From positions 19,603 to 83,602 of the forward strand of contig DASYAU010000048.1 of the NCBI GenBank assembly GCA_036501185.1: a stretch of DNA of 64,000 nt. The letters run 5' to 3'. Below are positions 24,913-33,499 of the stretch, one piece after another (within the stretch, counting starts at the first letter, position 1; the number at the start of each line of letters is the position of its first letter). The notes under the pieces were generated by a model. It ran no database searches, was not told the DNA's origin, and saw only the letters and a list, made by a program, of their open reading frames with translations. Position numbers and translations under genes: made by a program. The DNA is from Korobacter sp036501185 (GTDB lineage Bacteria; Acidobacteriota; Terriglobia; Terriglobales; Acidobacteriaceae).

Positions 24913-25605
24913 ATGTTTGAACTTCACCCGGCACCGCGGTTTGCACGGCGCCCATGGATCTTTATAACCTCCATGGCGGCGCATTGCCTATTGCTGTTCG
25001 TGATTCTGCGGCCCGCCGAGCCCAAGCTGGTGAAGGTACACCAACTGCGTCTTGGAGATGGTGGACGATCTCTGGCGCGTTTGTATTGGAGCGGCGCCGA
25101 TCGCGAAGCCGTTGCGGCTGCCGACCAGGCCGTTCATGCCAAGAAAGATCGCGACCAGGATGTGCGCTCGAAGCAACTCCTCTCGCCCAGTAAATCGTTG
25201 CAACTCCGCCTCGAAAAACATGAGCGACTGATCGCCTCTGTCGCGAATGACCGCACCTTGGTCGCCGGTAAGAGCCGCGACGCCGCCACCGCGGGCTCAC
25301 ACAACGGCTCGCTGAACTCCGGCGATCTGTATGGCGACGACATACGTCCAGCGCTGTGGGTCGGCGGACCCAATCCGCAGGTAGTCGCGAATGAATTTGC
25401 CGAAGGTCTCGAAGGCAGCGTGATTGTCGAAATCACTATCGACGATAACGGGAACGTCATCGCGACGCATTTGCTCCAAGGTCTCTCGCCGGCGGTGGAT
25501 GGCCGCGTAATCGAAGCATTGCAGATGGCGCACTTCGTCCCGGCAAAACGAAATGGCGTAGCGATCGCTTCGAAGCAGGACGTGTACTACCACTTTCCGA
25601 AATAA
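24913..25605 (+). CDS. Membrane-anchored TonB C-terminal-domain protein
   Basis: 230 residues from the ATG at 24913; a GTG at 24796 would add 39 residues. The N-terminus has a hydrophobic anchor (WIFITSMAAHCLLLFVIL), then a charged linker of about 110 residues. The C-terminal 85 or so residues form a TonB-type domain: EGLEGSVIVEITIDDNGNV, the GRVIEALQMAHFVPAKRNG block and the final KQDVYYHF. It lacks the proline-rich spacer of classical TonB. Role unknown: it may be one of several TonB-like proteins in this genome. No ExbB/ExbD genes are adjacent. No strong Shine-Dalgarno stands before either start. Confidence 0.7.
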   Translation: MFELHPAPRFARRPWIFITSMAAHCLLLFVILRPAEPKLVKVHQLRLGDGGRSLARLYWSGADREAVAAADQAVHAKKDRDQDVRSKQLLSPSKSLQLRLEKHERLIASVANDRTLVAGKSRDAATAGSHNGSLNSGDLYGDDIRPALWVGGPNPQVVANEFAEGLEGSVIVEITIDDNGNVIATHLLQGLSPAVDGRVIEALQMAHFVPAKRNGVAIASKQDVYYHFPK

Positions 25606-25928
25606 TTTTCCGGCAATCGATGCAGGGATGAGATAGGGACGAACGTGTGTTCGTTCCCGGACGATGCATTTCCATCTTCGGACAATGCATGTTTCACCCA
25701 GTATTCATGCGGCTTCAAGAACTCCAGTGAAATTGCCGATATACGTTCCGAAACGCGTTTGGCAAGCGACGTGATACAGGATCGTTGGGAACATTAGGCA
25801 AGTGTTCCGCGTAATGACGAGCAGGGCCCCAAGTAAGTCCGTCGCAAATGGATTGGGCAGGCCCTTTGCAATCCTGAACGGCAGTAAGAGAGAGACGCTC
25901 GCAAGGCGAGCCATTCCAAAGGAGCTGT
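25606..25928. other. Intergenic region, 323 bases
   Basis: A weak hairpin (GGGACGAAC with GTTCGTTCCC, 25636-25658, one bulged T) could end the preceding gene. Near the end, CTCGC-AAG-GCGAG (around 25899-25911) makes a small hairpin ahead of the AAAGGAG ribosome site of the next gene. No gene, clear promoter or known riboswitch was seen. Confidence 0.5.
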
Positions 25929-26294
25929 ATGAAGCATTTGAGCAAAGTTCTCGCGGTAGTTTTCGGGCTGTTAATGGCGGTATCCGCTTTTGCGGCAGAC
26001 AAGAATTCCGTGAACCTGACGGTGATGCACAAATCGACGGTGAGTGGAACCACCCTTGATCCGGGCGAATACAAGGTCGTCTTTAATCGCACGGGAGACA
26101 CCGTGCAGGCAACGTTCCTTTCCGGCAAGAAGACCGTGGCCACCACCTCGGGACATTTCGAGCAGCGTTCCACTTTCCCATCGTCGGTGTCGTTAGTGGT
26201 GAACAGCGACCGTGCGGTGCAGGCGATTGTCGTCCAGAAACTCGGCGGCGCAGTCGTGCTCGAAGGCGAAGCATCCAGTTCAGCGGGACACTGA
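25929..26294 (+). CDS. Small secreted protein of unknown function
   Basis: 121 residues with a typical signal peptide (MKHLSKVLAVVFGLLMAVSAFAAD, cut after AFA). The mature part is rich in beta-type residues and Val/Thr/Ser (NSVNLTVMHKSTVSGTTLDPG, YKVVFNRTGDTV, KKTVATTSGHF) and has no cysteine. I recognise no family; it may be a small beta-barrel or sandwich, an inference from composition. The ATG follows AAAGGAGCTGT, a strong ribosome site, and a terminator follows the stop, so it is a single-gene unit. Confidence 0.72.
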   Translation: MKHLSKVLAVVFGLLMAVSAFAADKNSVNLTVMHKSTVSGTTLDPGEYKVVFNRTGDTVQATFLSGKKTVATTSGHFEQRSTFPSSVSLVVNSDRAVQAIVVQKLGGAVVLEGEASSSAGH

Positions 26295-26315
26295 TTCCTA
26301 GCAGCGTCTCCGTGG

Positions 26316-26353
26316 AGCGGCGAAGTGAGCAGCCTTCGCCGCTTTTTCTTTTT
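26316..26353 (+). terminator. Rho-independent terminator after the secreted-protein gene
   Basis: AGCGGCGAAG (26316-26325) pairs with CTTCGCCGCT (26334-26343) around an 8-base loop, followed by a long T-rich run (TTTTTCTTTTTT). It sits 21 bases after the stop of the secreted-protein gene. Confidence 0.85.
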
Positions 26354-26372
26354 TCACGCCCCTCGCGCTACA

Positions 26373-27704
26373 ATGCCTCCCACTCCAACCTCCGCGAGGG
26401 CGCATCTGCCGCTGAACCGTTCCATAGGACGCTGGGCATGCACGGCCCTGGTGGTAAATACCGTCATCGGCAGCGGCATCTTTGGGATTCCATCTCTGCT
26501 CAACGGAATTGTGGGGCGCGCCAGCCCGCTCGCCATGGTGCTTTCGGGTATTGGGATTGGCCTGATGATGGCTTGCTGCGCCGAGGTAACATCGCGCTTC
26601 AGTGAGCCCGGAGGAGCGTATCTCTTCGCGCGGACGGCCTTCGGGCGTTTCGTCGGAATCCAGGTCGGCTGGTTCTCGTGGCTCGCCCCGATGGGCACCA
26701 GCGCCGCCGCAGCGAACCTGTTTTCGAGCTATTTAGCCGCGTATCTACCATTCGCGGGAACTGTGTTCGGCCGCGCGCTTGTCATCTTCTCGTTGTTTGC
26801 CTTTCTTGCGATAGCGAACTGTCTGGGCGTAAAAGTTGGTGCGAACTTAAGCAGCGTCTTCAGCATTGCAAAGCTCGCGCCGCTTGCTTTGTTGATCGTG
26901 CTCGGCGTCATTTTTTTCGCTCGTCATCCGCAAACCTACGCGCAAGCCGCCCCCGCGCCGCCTGCCCTTTCGCCATGGGTGGATGCGATGTTGCTGCTCT
27001 CATTCGCCTTTGGCGGTTTCGAAAACGCAATCATGCCTGCTGGCGAGGTCGAGAACCCACGCCTTACCATTCCCTGGTCACTCGCCGTGGGCCTGGCCGC
27101 CTGCATCGCTGTTTATGCGCTTGTGCAGTTCGTGACGGTGGCGACCATCGGCACCGGGCCGGCGGATCGTCCGCTCGCATCAGTGGCCAATGTGCTCATT
27201 GGGCGCGGCGGCGCGATGTTCATTACTATTGCCGCGATGATCTCTACCTTCGGCCATCTTTCCGCCGTGCAGCTCGGAGCGCCGAGGCTCACCTATTCGC
27301 TGGCCGAGCGCGGCGACTTTCCCGCGTTCTTCGGAAGGATCCACCCGCGTTTCCAGACGCCTTACATTTCGATTCTCCTGTTCGGGCTGTTCACTTTTCT
27401 TCTCTCATTAAGTGGAACATTTCGCTGGGCGGTGGCCATGGCATCAGGCGCATTGATCATCATCTATACGAGCGTGTGCGCCAGTTTGATCGGCCTGCGG
27501 AAGAAAAACGCGAACCCGGCAGCGCTCCATCTCCCTGGCGGCGTCTTCATCGCGTGCTTTTGCATCGTCGTTGGCATTGTGCTGCTGACGCGCCTTACCT
27601 TACGCGAAGGCTATTTGCTGCTTGTGACATTTGCAATCGGAGTGGTCCACTGGCTGTGGATTCGCACGCGCGCGACAGCGGACGAGGTCCGCTCGGGCGC
27701 ATGA
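26373..27704 (+). CDS. APC-superfamily amino-acid permease
   Basis: 443 residues from the ATG at 26373. A GTG at 26325 has a better ribosome site (GGAG, 7 bases before), but its extra 16 residues would be coded by the terminator, so I prefer 26373. Twelve or so hydrophobic segments are visible, with the APC substrate motif VIGSGIFGIPS in helix 1 and FGGFENAIMPAGEVENP in helix 6. It is an inner-membrane amino-acid or polyamine importer. It overlaps the kynurenine-formamidase-like gene by four bases (ATGA), next to the kynurenine operon, so it may import tryptophan or kynurenine; that is inference. Confidence 0.9.
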   Translation: MPPTPTSARAHLPLNRSIGRWACTALVVNTVIGSGIFGIPSLLNGIVGRASPLAMVLSGIGIGLMMACCAEVTSRFSEPGGAYLFARTAFGRFVGIQVGWFSWLAPMGTSAAAANLFSSYLAAYLPFAGTVFGRALVIFSLFAFLAIANCLGVKVGANLSSVFSIAKLAPLALLIVLGVIFFARHPQTYAQAAPAPPALSPWVDAMLLLSFAFGGFENAIMPAGEVENPRLTIPWSLAVGLAACIAVYALVQFVTVATIGTGPADRPLASVANVLIGRGGAMFITIAAMISTFGHLSAVQLGAPRLTYSLAERGDFPAFFGRIHPRFQTPYISILLFGLFTFLLSLSGTFRWAVAMASGALIIIYTSVCASLIGLRKKNANPAALHLPGGVFIACFCIVVGIVLLTRLTLREGYLLLVTFAIGVVHWLWIRTRATADEVRSGA

Positions 27705-28450
27705 ACCGCGATTTGCTGGCCCTCCCACCCTCGCCGGCGGAGTTGCGCATTCGCTACGGCGACGATCCCAACCAGTTCTTCGACGTGTGGAAGCCGCCGC
27801 GTCCTCGGGCTGTGGCGATGGTCATCCACGGCGGTTTCTGGCGCGCGAAGTACGACCTCCTGCATACCAGCCATTTCTCTGCGGCGCTGGCCAGGAGTGG
27901 CATCGCGGTGGCAAACCTCGAATACAGGCGGGTCGGAAACCCTGGCGGCGGATGGCCCGGAAGCTACAACGACGTGCGCGCCGGATTCGCGGCGGTGAAA
28001 AAATATTTCGGCGACGCAAATAAATTTCTCGTCTTCGGCCATTCGGCCGGCGGACACCTTGGCCTGCGGCTCGCGATTGATGAAGAAGATCTGAGCGGCG
28101 TGATCGCACTCGCGCCAGTATCGATTCTGCGCAGCGCATACGAGCTCAACCTCAGCAATGGCGCGGTGGCTGAGTTCGTTGGCGGAAAACCGGAAGAGTT
28201 TCCGGAGATCTACGAAGACGCCTGCCCATCGCGCCATCCAGCAAAGGTGCAGCGCATCCTGCTGCATGGTTCAAACGATGAAGAAGTCCCAATCGAGATG
28301 AGCCGTAGCTTCGAAAACCTGCGCCAGAACGACCCCGGAACGGTGTGGTTCATGAAGCTGGACGAATGCGAGCACATGGACCTGATCGACCCTGAATCCC
28401 GGGCGTGGCCTATCATTCACATGGACGCCGAATCATTGTTGGAAGACTAG
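27701..28450 (+). CDS. Alpha/beta hydrolase, probable arylformamidase (kynurenine formamidase)
   Basis: 249 residues. The oxyanion motif VIHGGFWRAKYDL with HGGFW matches the kynurenine-formamidase group of alpha/beta hydrolases. The nucleophile elbow is FGHSAGGHLGLRLA (Ser), and the catalytic His is probably in ECEHMDLIDP near the end, with Asp in HGSNDEEVP. It would hydrolyse N-formylkynurenine to kynurenine, step two of tryptophan catabolism. It starts inside the permease stop (ATGA) and converges on kynU, with which it shares the stop palindrome CTAG at 28447-28450. The link to the pathway is inferred from context plus the motif; no KynB-type (cyclase-fold) formamidase is present. Confidence 0.8.
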   Translation: MNRDLLALPPSPAELRIRYGDDPNQFFDVWKPPRPRAVAMVIHGGFWRAKYDLLHTSHFSAALARSGIAVANLEYRRVGNPGGGWPGSYNDVRAGFAAVKKYFGDANKFLVFGHSAGGHLGLRLAIDEEDLSGVIALAPVSILRSAYELNLSNGAVAEFVGGKPEEFPEIYEDACPSRHPAKVQRILLHGSNDEEVPIEMSRSFENLRQNDPGTVWFMKLDECEHMDLIDPESRAWPIIHMDAESLLED

Positions 28451-29709
28451 AGGAACGCCAGGAAGCGCTGCACGAATCGATAGACGTCAATATACGAACA
28501 ATAGAGCGGCACGGGGGCGACACGCAGGATGTCGGGCTCGCGCCAGTCGCAGAAGGCGCCGTCCCCTACCAGCCGATCGCAAATTTCGCGGTCGCCCTGT
28601 TTGATGCGGATGGAAAGTTGCGCGCCGCGACGACGTGGCTCGCGCGGGGTGATGATCTCGAACTTTGGCGACGCGTGGTGCTCGAGCAAGAACTCGAGAT
28701 ATCCGGTGAGCGCGACACTCTTCTCGCGGAGACGATCAATCCCGGCCTCGTCGAAAATGTCCATCGAGGCGCGCAGCGAGGCGAGCGCGACAATCGGCGG
28801 ATTGCTGAGCTGCCATCCGTCGGCGCCGGCCATGGGATGGAACTCTGGGCCCATCTTGAAGCGCGTCGCTTCGTCGTGACCCCACCAGCCGGCAAAGCGC
28901 GGGAGATCGAAGCTCTTTGCGTGACGTTCGTGCACGAAGCATCCCGCGACGCAGCCCGGGCCGGCGTTGAGGTATTTGTAACTGCACCAGGCGGCGAAAT
29001 CCACGTCCCAATCGTGCAACTTGAGCGCGAGATTGCCAGCAGCATGTGCGCAGTCGAAAGCAACCACGCACCCCTTCACGTGCCCGGCCTTCGTGATCGT
29101 CTCCAGATCAAACGCCTGTCCAGTGGCGTAATTCACTCCACCGAGTAAGACGAGGGCAATGGACGGCCCTTCGCGTTCGACGACCGCGAGAATATCTTCG
29201 TCTCGGAGAGTAGCCTCGCCGGGACGCGGCCGCAATTCAAGCAGCGAAGTTGCGGGATTGAAGCCGTGGAACTCGATTTGTGATGCCACAGCGTATTGGT
29301 CGGATGGAAAAGCGCTGCCTTCGACTACGATTTTGTGGCGCTCGCGGGTGGGCCGGTAGAACGAGACCATCATCAGGTGCAGGTTCACGGTAAGCGAATT
29401 CATCACCACAACTTCGCTCGGTATTGCACCGACAAGGCGCGCCGTCTGATCGGCAAGGAAGCGATGGTAAGGCATCCACGGGTGCTTGCCGTGGAAGTGA
29501 GCCTCCACTCCGAGCTCGGCCCAATCATCCAGTTCCTGATCGATGTATTCACGAACCGTCTTCGGTTGCAAGCCGAGCGAGTGGCCGACTAGATAAATGC
29601 AGTCACTACCGTCGCGCGCTTTTGGGAAGTGAAACCGGTTGCGAAAGTTCGCCAGCGGATCGCGCGAATCCGATTCGTGCGCGAAGGTCTCGGTGGTCTG
29701 GTAGATCAT
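28447..29709 (-). CDS. kynU: Kynureninase
   Basis: 420 residues from the ATG at 29709, which overlaps the kmo stop by four bases. Fold type I PLP enzyme: IYLVGHSLGLQPKTVREYI at the start, VVMNSLTVNLHLMM, the PFHxxR-like patch EGSAFPSDQYAVASQ, FDCAHAAGNL with the PLP Asp, and WCSYKYLNAGPG with the Schiff-base Lys. It splits 3-hydroxykynurenine into 3-hydroxyanthranilate and alanine. The tail DILRVAPVPLYCSYIDVYRF is also typical. It is the last gene of the six-gene - strand operon. Confidence 0.97.
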   Translation of the reverse strand: MIYQTTETFAHESDSRDPLANFRNRFHFPKARDGSDCIYLVGHSLGLQPKTVREYIDQELDDWAELGVEAHFHGKHPWMPYHRFLADQTARLVGAIPSEVVVMNSLTVNLHLMMVSFYRPTRERHKIVVEGSAFPSDQYAVASQIEFHGFNPATSLLELRPRPGEATLRDEDILAVVEREGPSIALVLLGGVNYATGQAFDLETITKAGHVKGCVVAFDCAHAAGNLALKLHDWDVDFAAWCSYKYLNAGPGCVAGCFVHERHAKSFDLPRFAGWWGHDEATRFKMGPEFHPMAGADGWQLSNPPIVALASLRASMDIFDEAGIDRLREKSVALTGYLEFLLEHHASPKFEIITPREPRRRGAQLSIRIKQGDREICDRLVGDGAFCDWREPDILRVAPVPLYCSYIDVYRFVQRFLAFL

Positions 29710-31067
29710 CGGGCTTCCTCGAGCGGCGTGAGGTCGCGATGGATGAGCTCGGCGGCGCGGTGCCAGTCGAGGTCTTCGAGGCGCATGATGGGATCGCAAA
29801 GTTCAGCGAGAATGCGGTCCTGGATGCGTCCGCGCGAGGCGGCCACGCTGTACGGCACGCGATGAAACGTGACCATGGCGTACTTCGGTACGAAGACACC
29901 GGGGAACTTTGCTTCCAAGGCAAGCTCCGTTTTCTTTTTGAAGAGAAAGCGCGGGTCGGCAACGCGGTCGCGCATTTCAACGAAGTTTTCTACCGCGAGA
30001 TCGGCAATCGAATCGGTGTTGTCCTTGCGTGCGCGCTCGAACTCCGCGAAAAGCCGCGTCCATTGCGGACCGTGGCGGTCAAGTAAATCCAGAAGGACAG
30101 TGCAATCCTCAAACGAACAGTTCAGGCCTTGACCAAAGAAGGGAACAATAGCGTGGGCGGCGTCACCGAGGAGTAAGGCGCGGCCATCGTGATGCCACGG
30201 TGAGCATTTGATGGTGACCATGGAGCCCGTGGGATTTGCGAAGAAGTTCTCTGCAAACTTCGGCATGAGCGCGGCGGCATCTGGAAAATGTCTGGCGAAG
30301 AACGACTGGACATCCTCGTCGGTGTTTAGCTGAGCGAAACTGTTCTCGCCTTCGAATGGCAAGAAGAGGATGCACCCGTAGGTGCCGTCGATGTTAGGCA
30401 ACGCAATCAACATGTACGATCCGCGTGGCCAGATGTGCAGCGCGTGGACCTCCATTGCGTGCTTTCCATCGGCGTTCGGCGGGATGGTGAGTTCTTTGTA
30501 GCCGTAATCCAGATATTGCTGTGAGAAGTTAAAACGCGGCGTTTTGAGCAGTTCGGTGCGGATGGCGGACCCTGCTCCGTCCGTGCCGATGACTAGCTCG
30601 GTAGCGAGAGTGGTTTCCGCGCCGGACTCTTCATCGCGGAGGTGGACCGCACCGGTACGCAGGTCGAAGCCGGTGCAGCGCTGGTCGAAGTGGATCTTCA
30701 CGCCATGCTGCTCGGCGGCGTTCATCAACGCGATGTTGAGTTCCGCACGTGAAACCGAGTTGATGACCTCCGTCTCGTCCTTGCCATAGCGTTGAAACGT
30801 GAGTTCGCCCGTGACGGAGTGCATCATTCTGCCGCGCATCGGGATGATGATGGGCTCGATGTCTGGCCAGATGCCGGCTTGTTTCAGGGCATGGATGCCG
30901 CGTGTGGAAAGTGCGAGATTGATAGATCGCCCAGCACTGATGCTCACTTTGCGCATGTCGGGACGGCGCTCGATGAGCTCCACTGCGTAGCCACGCCGCT
31001 TAAGCTCAATGGCGAGCAGCGGTCCGGCGAGACCGGAGCCAACCAGCGTGATCTTGTTCTCCGCCAT
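29706..31067 (-). CDS. kmo: Kynurenine 3-monooxygenase
   Basis: 453 residues, the family's usual length. FAD-binding motif ITLVGSGLAGPLLAIELKRRG opens the protein. KVSISAGRSINLALSTRG, SRAELNIALMNAA, GTDGAGSAIRTEL and LLLGDAAHAIVPFFGQGLNC are the substrate and flavin motifs, and CSPWHHDGRA precedes the last. A hydrophobic C-terminal membrane anchor as in the human form is not present, as expected in bacteria. It hydroxylates kynurenine with NADPH and oxygen. It is fifth in the operon, overlapping kynU by four bases and starting three bases after the fusion gene. Confidence 0.97.
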   Translation of the reverse strand: MAENKITLVGSGLAGPLLAIELKRRGYAVELIERRPDMRKVSISAGRSINLALSTRGIHALKQAGIWPDIEPIIIPMRGRMMHSVTGELTFQRYGKDETEVINSVSRAELNIALMNAAEQHGVKIHFDQRCTGFDLRTGAVHLRDEESGAETTLATELVIGTDGAGSAIRTELLKTPRFNFSQQYLDYGYKELTIPPNADGKHAMEVHALHIWPRGSYMLIALPNIDGTYGCILFLPFEGENSFAQLNTDEDVQSFFARHFPDAAALMPKFAENFFANPTGSMVTIKCSPWHHDGRALLLGDAAHAIVPFFGQGLNCSFEDCTVLLDLLDRHGPQWTRLFAEFERARKDNTDSIADLAVENFVEMRDRVADPRFLFKKKTELALEAKFPGVFVPKYAMVTFHRVPYSVAASRGRIQDRILAELCDPIMRLEDLDWHRAAELIHRDLTPLEEAR

Positions 31068-31070
31068 CCG

Positions 31071-32957
31071 CTACTCGATTTTGCGCAGCATGGTGCGCGC
31101 TTCCCACAGTTCGGGGAAGAATTTCTTGTCCAGCGTGAGGCGAAGGTAGGAAGAGCCGCTGCTGCCGCCTGTACCCATCTTCATTCCGATGGTGCGCTCC
31201 ACCATCTGAATATGGCGTAACCGCCACGCGATGACGAGTTCGTCGAACTCGGTGAGGCGTTCGCAAACGTCGATCCAGTCACGGAAGTTCTTTTCGTCTT
31301 CGTATAGGTCGCGGACCGCCTCGGCGCGGCTCTCGAACCGGTCGCGTTCACTCCCGTCGGGCGCATCGACAGGCAGCTTGCCGATGGAACGCAGCGCCGC
31401 GAAAAGGACGTCGTGCAGCGAAGGCTCGCGAAGCCTTCGCGTAAGCTCGAGGTGCTCCTCGGGAACGTCCTCGTGCATGCGAAGCATTTTCTCGTCTTTC
31501 AAGCCGCAAAGGAACTCGATTTGCCGGAACTGCTGCGACTGGAAGCCGCTGGCGGGCTCGAGCTTGTCGCGGAACGCGAGGAAGTGCGTGGGCAGCATGG
31601 TTTCAAGGATCGTGAACTGTGTAACCAGCACCCGCATGATCTCGGTGCAGCGCCGCAGCAGGCGCGCGGCTTCGTACACTTCATCGCGCGCGCGCGGTTC
31701 GCGGGCGATAGTTTCAAACGCCTGGACCACGGCCGAGAGATCGTGAATCAGTTCCTTGAACCAAAGCTCGTACGTCTGGTGAATGATGATGAACAACAGC
31801 TCGTCGTGGCGCGCAGGCTCGGCCTGGAGCTGCTGAAGATGGAGCAGTTCGGGTATCTTGAGGTAAGAACCATACGTGAGCTTGCCGGCGGCGGATTCAT
31901 GCGCCACCGGGCAGCCTTGCAACTGCACTTCGACGCGCTCGCGGGCAGGTTCCGCAATGCTGTGCGGTGCGATCCCGAGGAAGCGTTCGGCATTCGACGT
32001 CAGCAGCTTCTTCTTCGCCGCGCCGGAAAGCCGGCTTTCGCGAATGAGCTTGCCGACGCTCTCTTCGCCAAGCGGGAAGGGATAATCGGAACCGAGCATC
32101 ACCTGGTCTTCGCCCATGGCATTCACGAGGAAGCGCAGAGCTTCTTCGTCGAACACGGCGGAGTCTACGGAGAAACGGTTGACGTAAGCTTTCGGAGAGA
32201 GCTCGCATTTTCCGCGCGCGACAGGGTGATGCGCCCAGGCATTTTCCATGCGACCGAGGAGAAACGCAAAGCTGCCTCCTCCGTGCGCAAAGCAAATTTT
32301 GAGATTCTTGGGCAGGCGATCGAATGAACCGCCGAGGATCATGCTCACAATACCGAGCTGCGTTTCGGCAGGCATAGCCACCGTCCAGGGCGACATATAG
32401 TTCGGCATGCGATCGCGAGCCATCATGTCCCATGGGTGCACGAGCACGGCCGCGCCAAGTGAGGCGCAGTGGTGCAGGAAAGTTTCGATGCCGGGATCAT
32501 CCAGGTTCTTCTCGCTAACATGGTTCCCGATCTCCACGCCGAGGTGGCCGGACTTCATAGCCCGCTCGACTTCAGCACACGCCATGTCGATGTTCTGCAG
32601 CGGCACCTGGCAAAAGGCTCGCAGGCGGCTTTTTCCGCGAGAGCAGATCTCGAGGGCCGCATCGTTGAAAAGCTTCGCGCAATCGAGGGCGTGCTCGGCC
32701 GGTCTTTGATACGCAAAGAGCACGGGGGTGGCCGAGATGATTTGCAGGTCGATGCCATCTCGATCCATTTCGGCGATGCGCACTTCGGGGTCCCAGCAGG
32801 CGTTGTAGATTTTACGGAACTCGCGATCGCCGAGCATGATCGTCGCCTTGCCGTTACCGCTGTGCTTGATCGACGGCCAGTCGGGCGTGCCGAAACGAGC
32901 GCTGAGGTCGGGCCAGTTTTCCGGAAAGAAATGATTGTGGATATCGATAATCCGCAT
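31071..32957 (-). CDS. Fusion protein: ACMS decarboxylase + tryptophan 2,3-dioxygenase
   Basis: 628 residues in one unbroken frame. Residues 1-329 are an amidohydrolase-type 2-amino-3-carboxymuconate-6-semialdehyde decarboxylase: metal ligands DIHNHF (His7, His9), LVHPWD (His174) and LGSDYP (Asp291), with catalytic FAHGGG (His225) and substrate Arg48/Arg236. Residues 362-628 are a complete tryptophan 2,3-dioxygenase: YGSYLKIPELLHLQ, FIIIHQTYELWFKE (His393), FRDKLEPASGFQS (Arg463), heme ligand His582 in RLRHIQMVERTIG, and MGTGGSSGSSYL. The linker is about 30 residues. The two catalyse the first and fifth steps of the same route, with the linker showing no stop or clear internal start. All key residues of both halves appear intact. 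Confidence 0.93.
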   Translation of the reverse strand: MRIIDIHNHFFPENWPDLSARFGTPDWPSIKHSGNGKATIMLGDREFRKIYNACWDPEVRIAEMDRDGIDLQIISATPVLFAYQRPAEHALDCAKLFNDAALEICSRGKSRLRAFCQVPLQNIDMACAEVERAMKSGHLGVEIGNHVSEKNLDDPGIETFLHHCASLGAAVLVHPWDMMARDRMPNYMSPWTVAMPAETQLGIVSMILGGSFDRLPKNLKICFAHGGGSFAFLLGRMENAWAHHPVARGKCELSPKAYVNRFSVDSAVFDEEALRFLVNAMGEDQVMLGSDYPFPLGEESVGKLIRESRLSGAAKKKLLTSNAERFLGIAPHSIAEPARERVEVQLQGCPVAHESAAGKLTYGSYLKIPELLHLQQLQAEPARHDELLFIIIHQTYELWFKELIHDLSAVVQAFETIAREPRARDEVYEAARLLRRCTEIMRVLVTQFTILETMLPTHFLAFRDKLEPASGFQSQQFRQIEFLCGLKDEKMLRMHEDVPEEHLELTRRLREPSLHDVLFAALRSIGKLPVDAPDGSERDRFESRAEAVRDLYEDEKNFRDWIDVCERLTEFDELVIAWRLRHIQMVERTIGMKMGTGGSSGSSYLRLTLDKKFFPELWEARTMLRKIE

Positions 32958-32959
32958 GT

Positions 32960-33490
32960 CTACGATTTGCCCGGGTGTACGGTTCCGCAGTGCTTGCAGC
33001 GGCGCAAGTCTTCGCTGGAATAAAACTTCTCAAATAACGGCGGCAGATCTTTCACAATGCTCTTCAGCTTCACTTCGGCACGATGCACGAGCTGATGGCA
33101 GTTAGGGCAGTACCACTCGAACGCGTCAATAGAGCCCTCTGGGCGCGGCATTTCTACCACCATGCCAATGGTGTTCGGCCCGCGTTGCGGCGAGTGGCGA
33201 ACGTGTTTCGGCAGAAGGAAGACTTCGCCTTCTCGAATAGGAACTTCAATCGGCGGCTTCCCAGGCTCTTCAATGAGCCGCAGCTTGATATCGCCCCGGA
33301 GTTGATAGAAGAACTCTTCCGTCGGATCGTCGTGGAAATCCTTGCGCTGGTTCGGCCCGCCGACGACGGTAACCATGAACTCGCCGTCTTCCCATACCTG
33401 TGCGTTGCCGACAGGAGGTTTCAGCTTCTCTTTGTTCTGCTCGATCCAGCCGTGAAGGTTGAAAGCTTTCAGCGTTTTGATAGACGGCAT
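32960..33490 (-). CDS. 3-hydroxyanthranilate 3,4-dioxygenase
   Basis: 176 residues, a bacterial-length cupin. The iron site is in GPNQRKDFHDDPTEEFFYQ (His, Glu) and FLLPKHVRHSPQR (His). The C-terminus adds the metal-binding pairs WYCPNCHQLVH and RCKHCGTVHPG, the rubredoxin-like site known in bacterial members. It opens the ring of 3-hydroxyanthranilate to 2-amino-3-carboxymuconate-6-semialdehyde, the substrate of the decarboxylase half of the next gene, which starts two bases after its stop. Third in the operon. Confidence 0.97.
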   Translation of the reverse strand: MPSIKTLKAFNLHGWIEQNKEKLKPPVGNAQVWEDGEFMVTVVGGPNQRKDFHDDPTEEFFYQLRGDIKLRLIEEPGKPPIEVPIREGEVFLLPKHVRHSPQRGPNTIGMVVEMPRPEGSIDAFEWYCPNCHQLVHRAEVKLKSIVKDLPPLFEKFYSSEDLRRCKHCGTVHPGKS

Positions 33491-33499
33491 AGCTTCCTC

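Noticed and set aside
25880..25914. A small hairpin with GACGCTCGCAAGGCGAGCC before the secreted-protein gene, resembling part of a c-di-GMP riboswitch
   Set aside because: The conserved core and paired elements of the known class are missing. It may be a simple hairpin near the ribosome site.
26678..27700. A long open frame in another + strand frame over the permease gene, running into the formamidase-like gene
   Set aside because: It overlaps a clear 12-helix permease, and the translated part has an arginine-rich, non-protein-like composition. The real gene starts at the ATG in 27701-27703.
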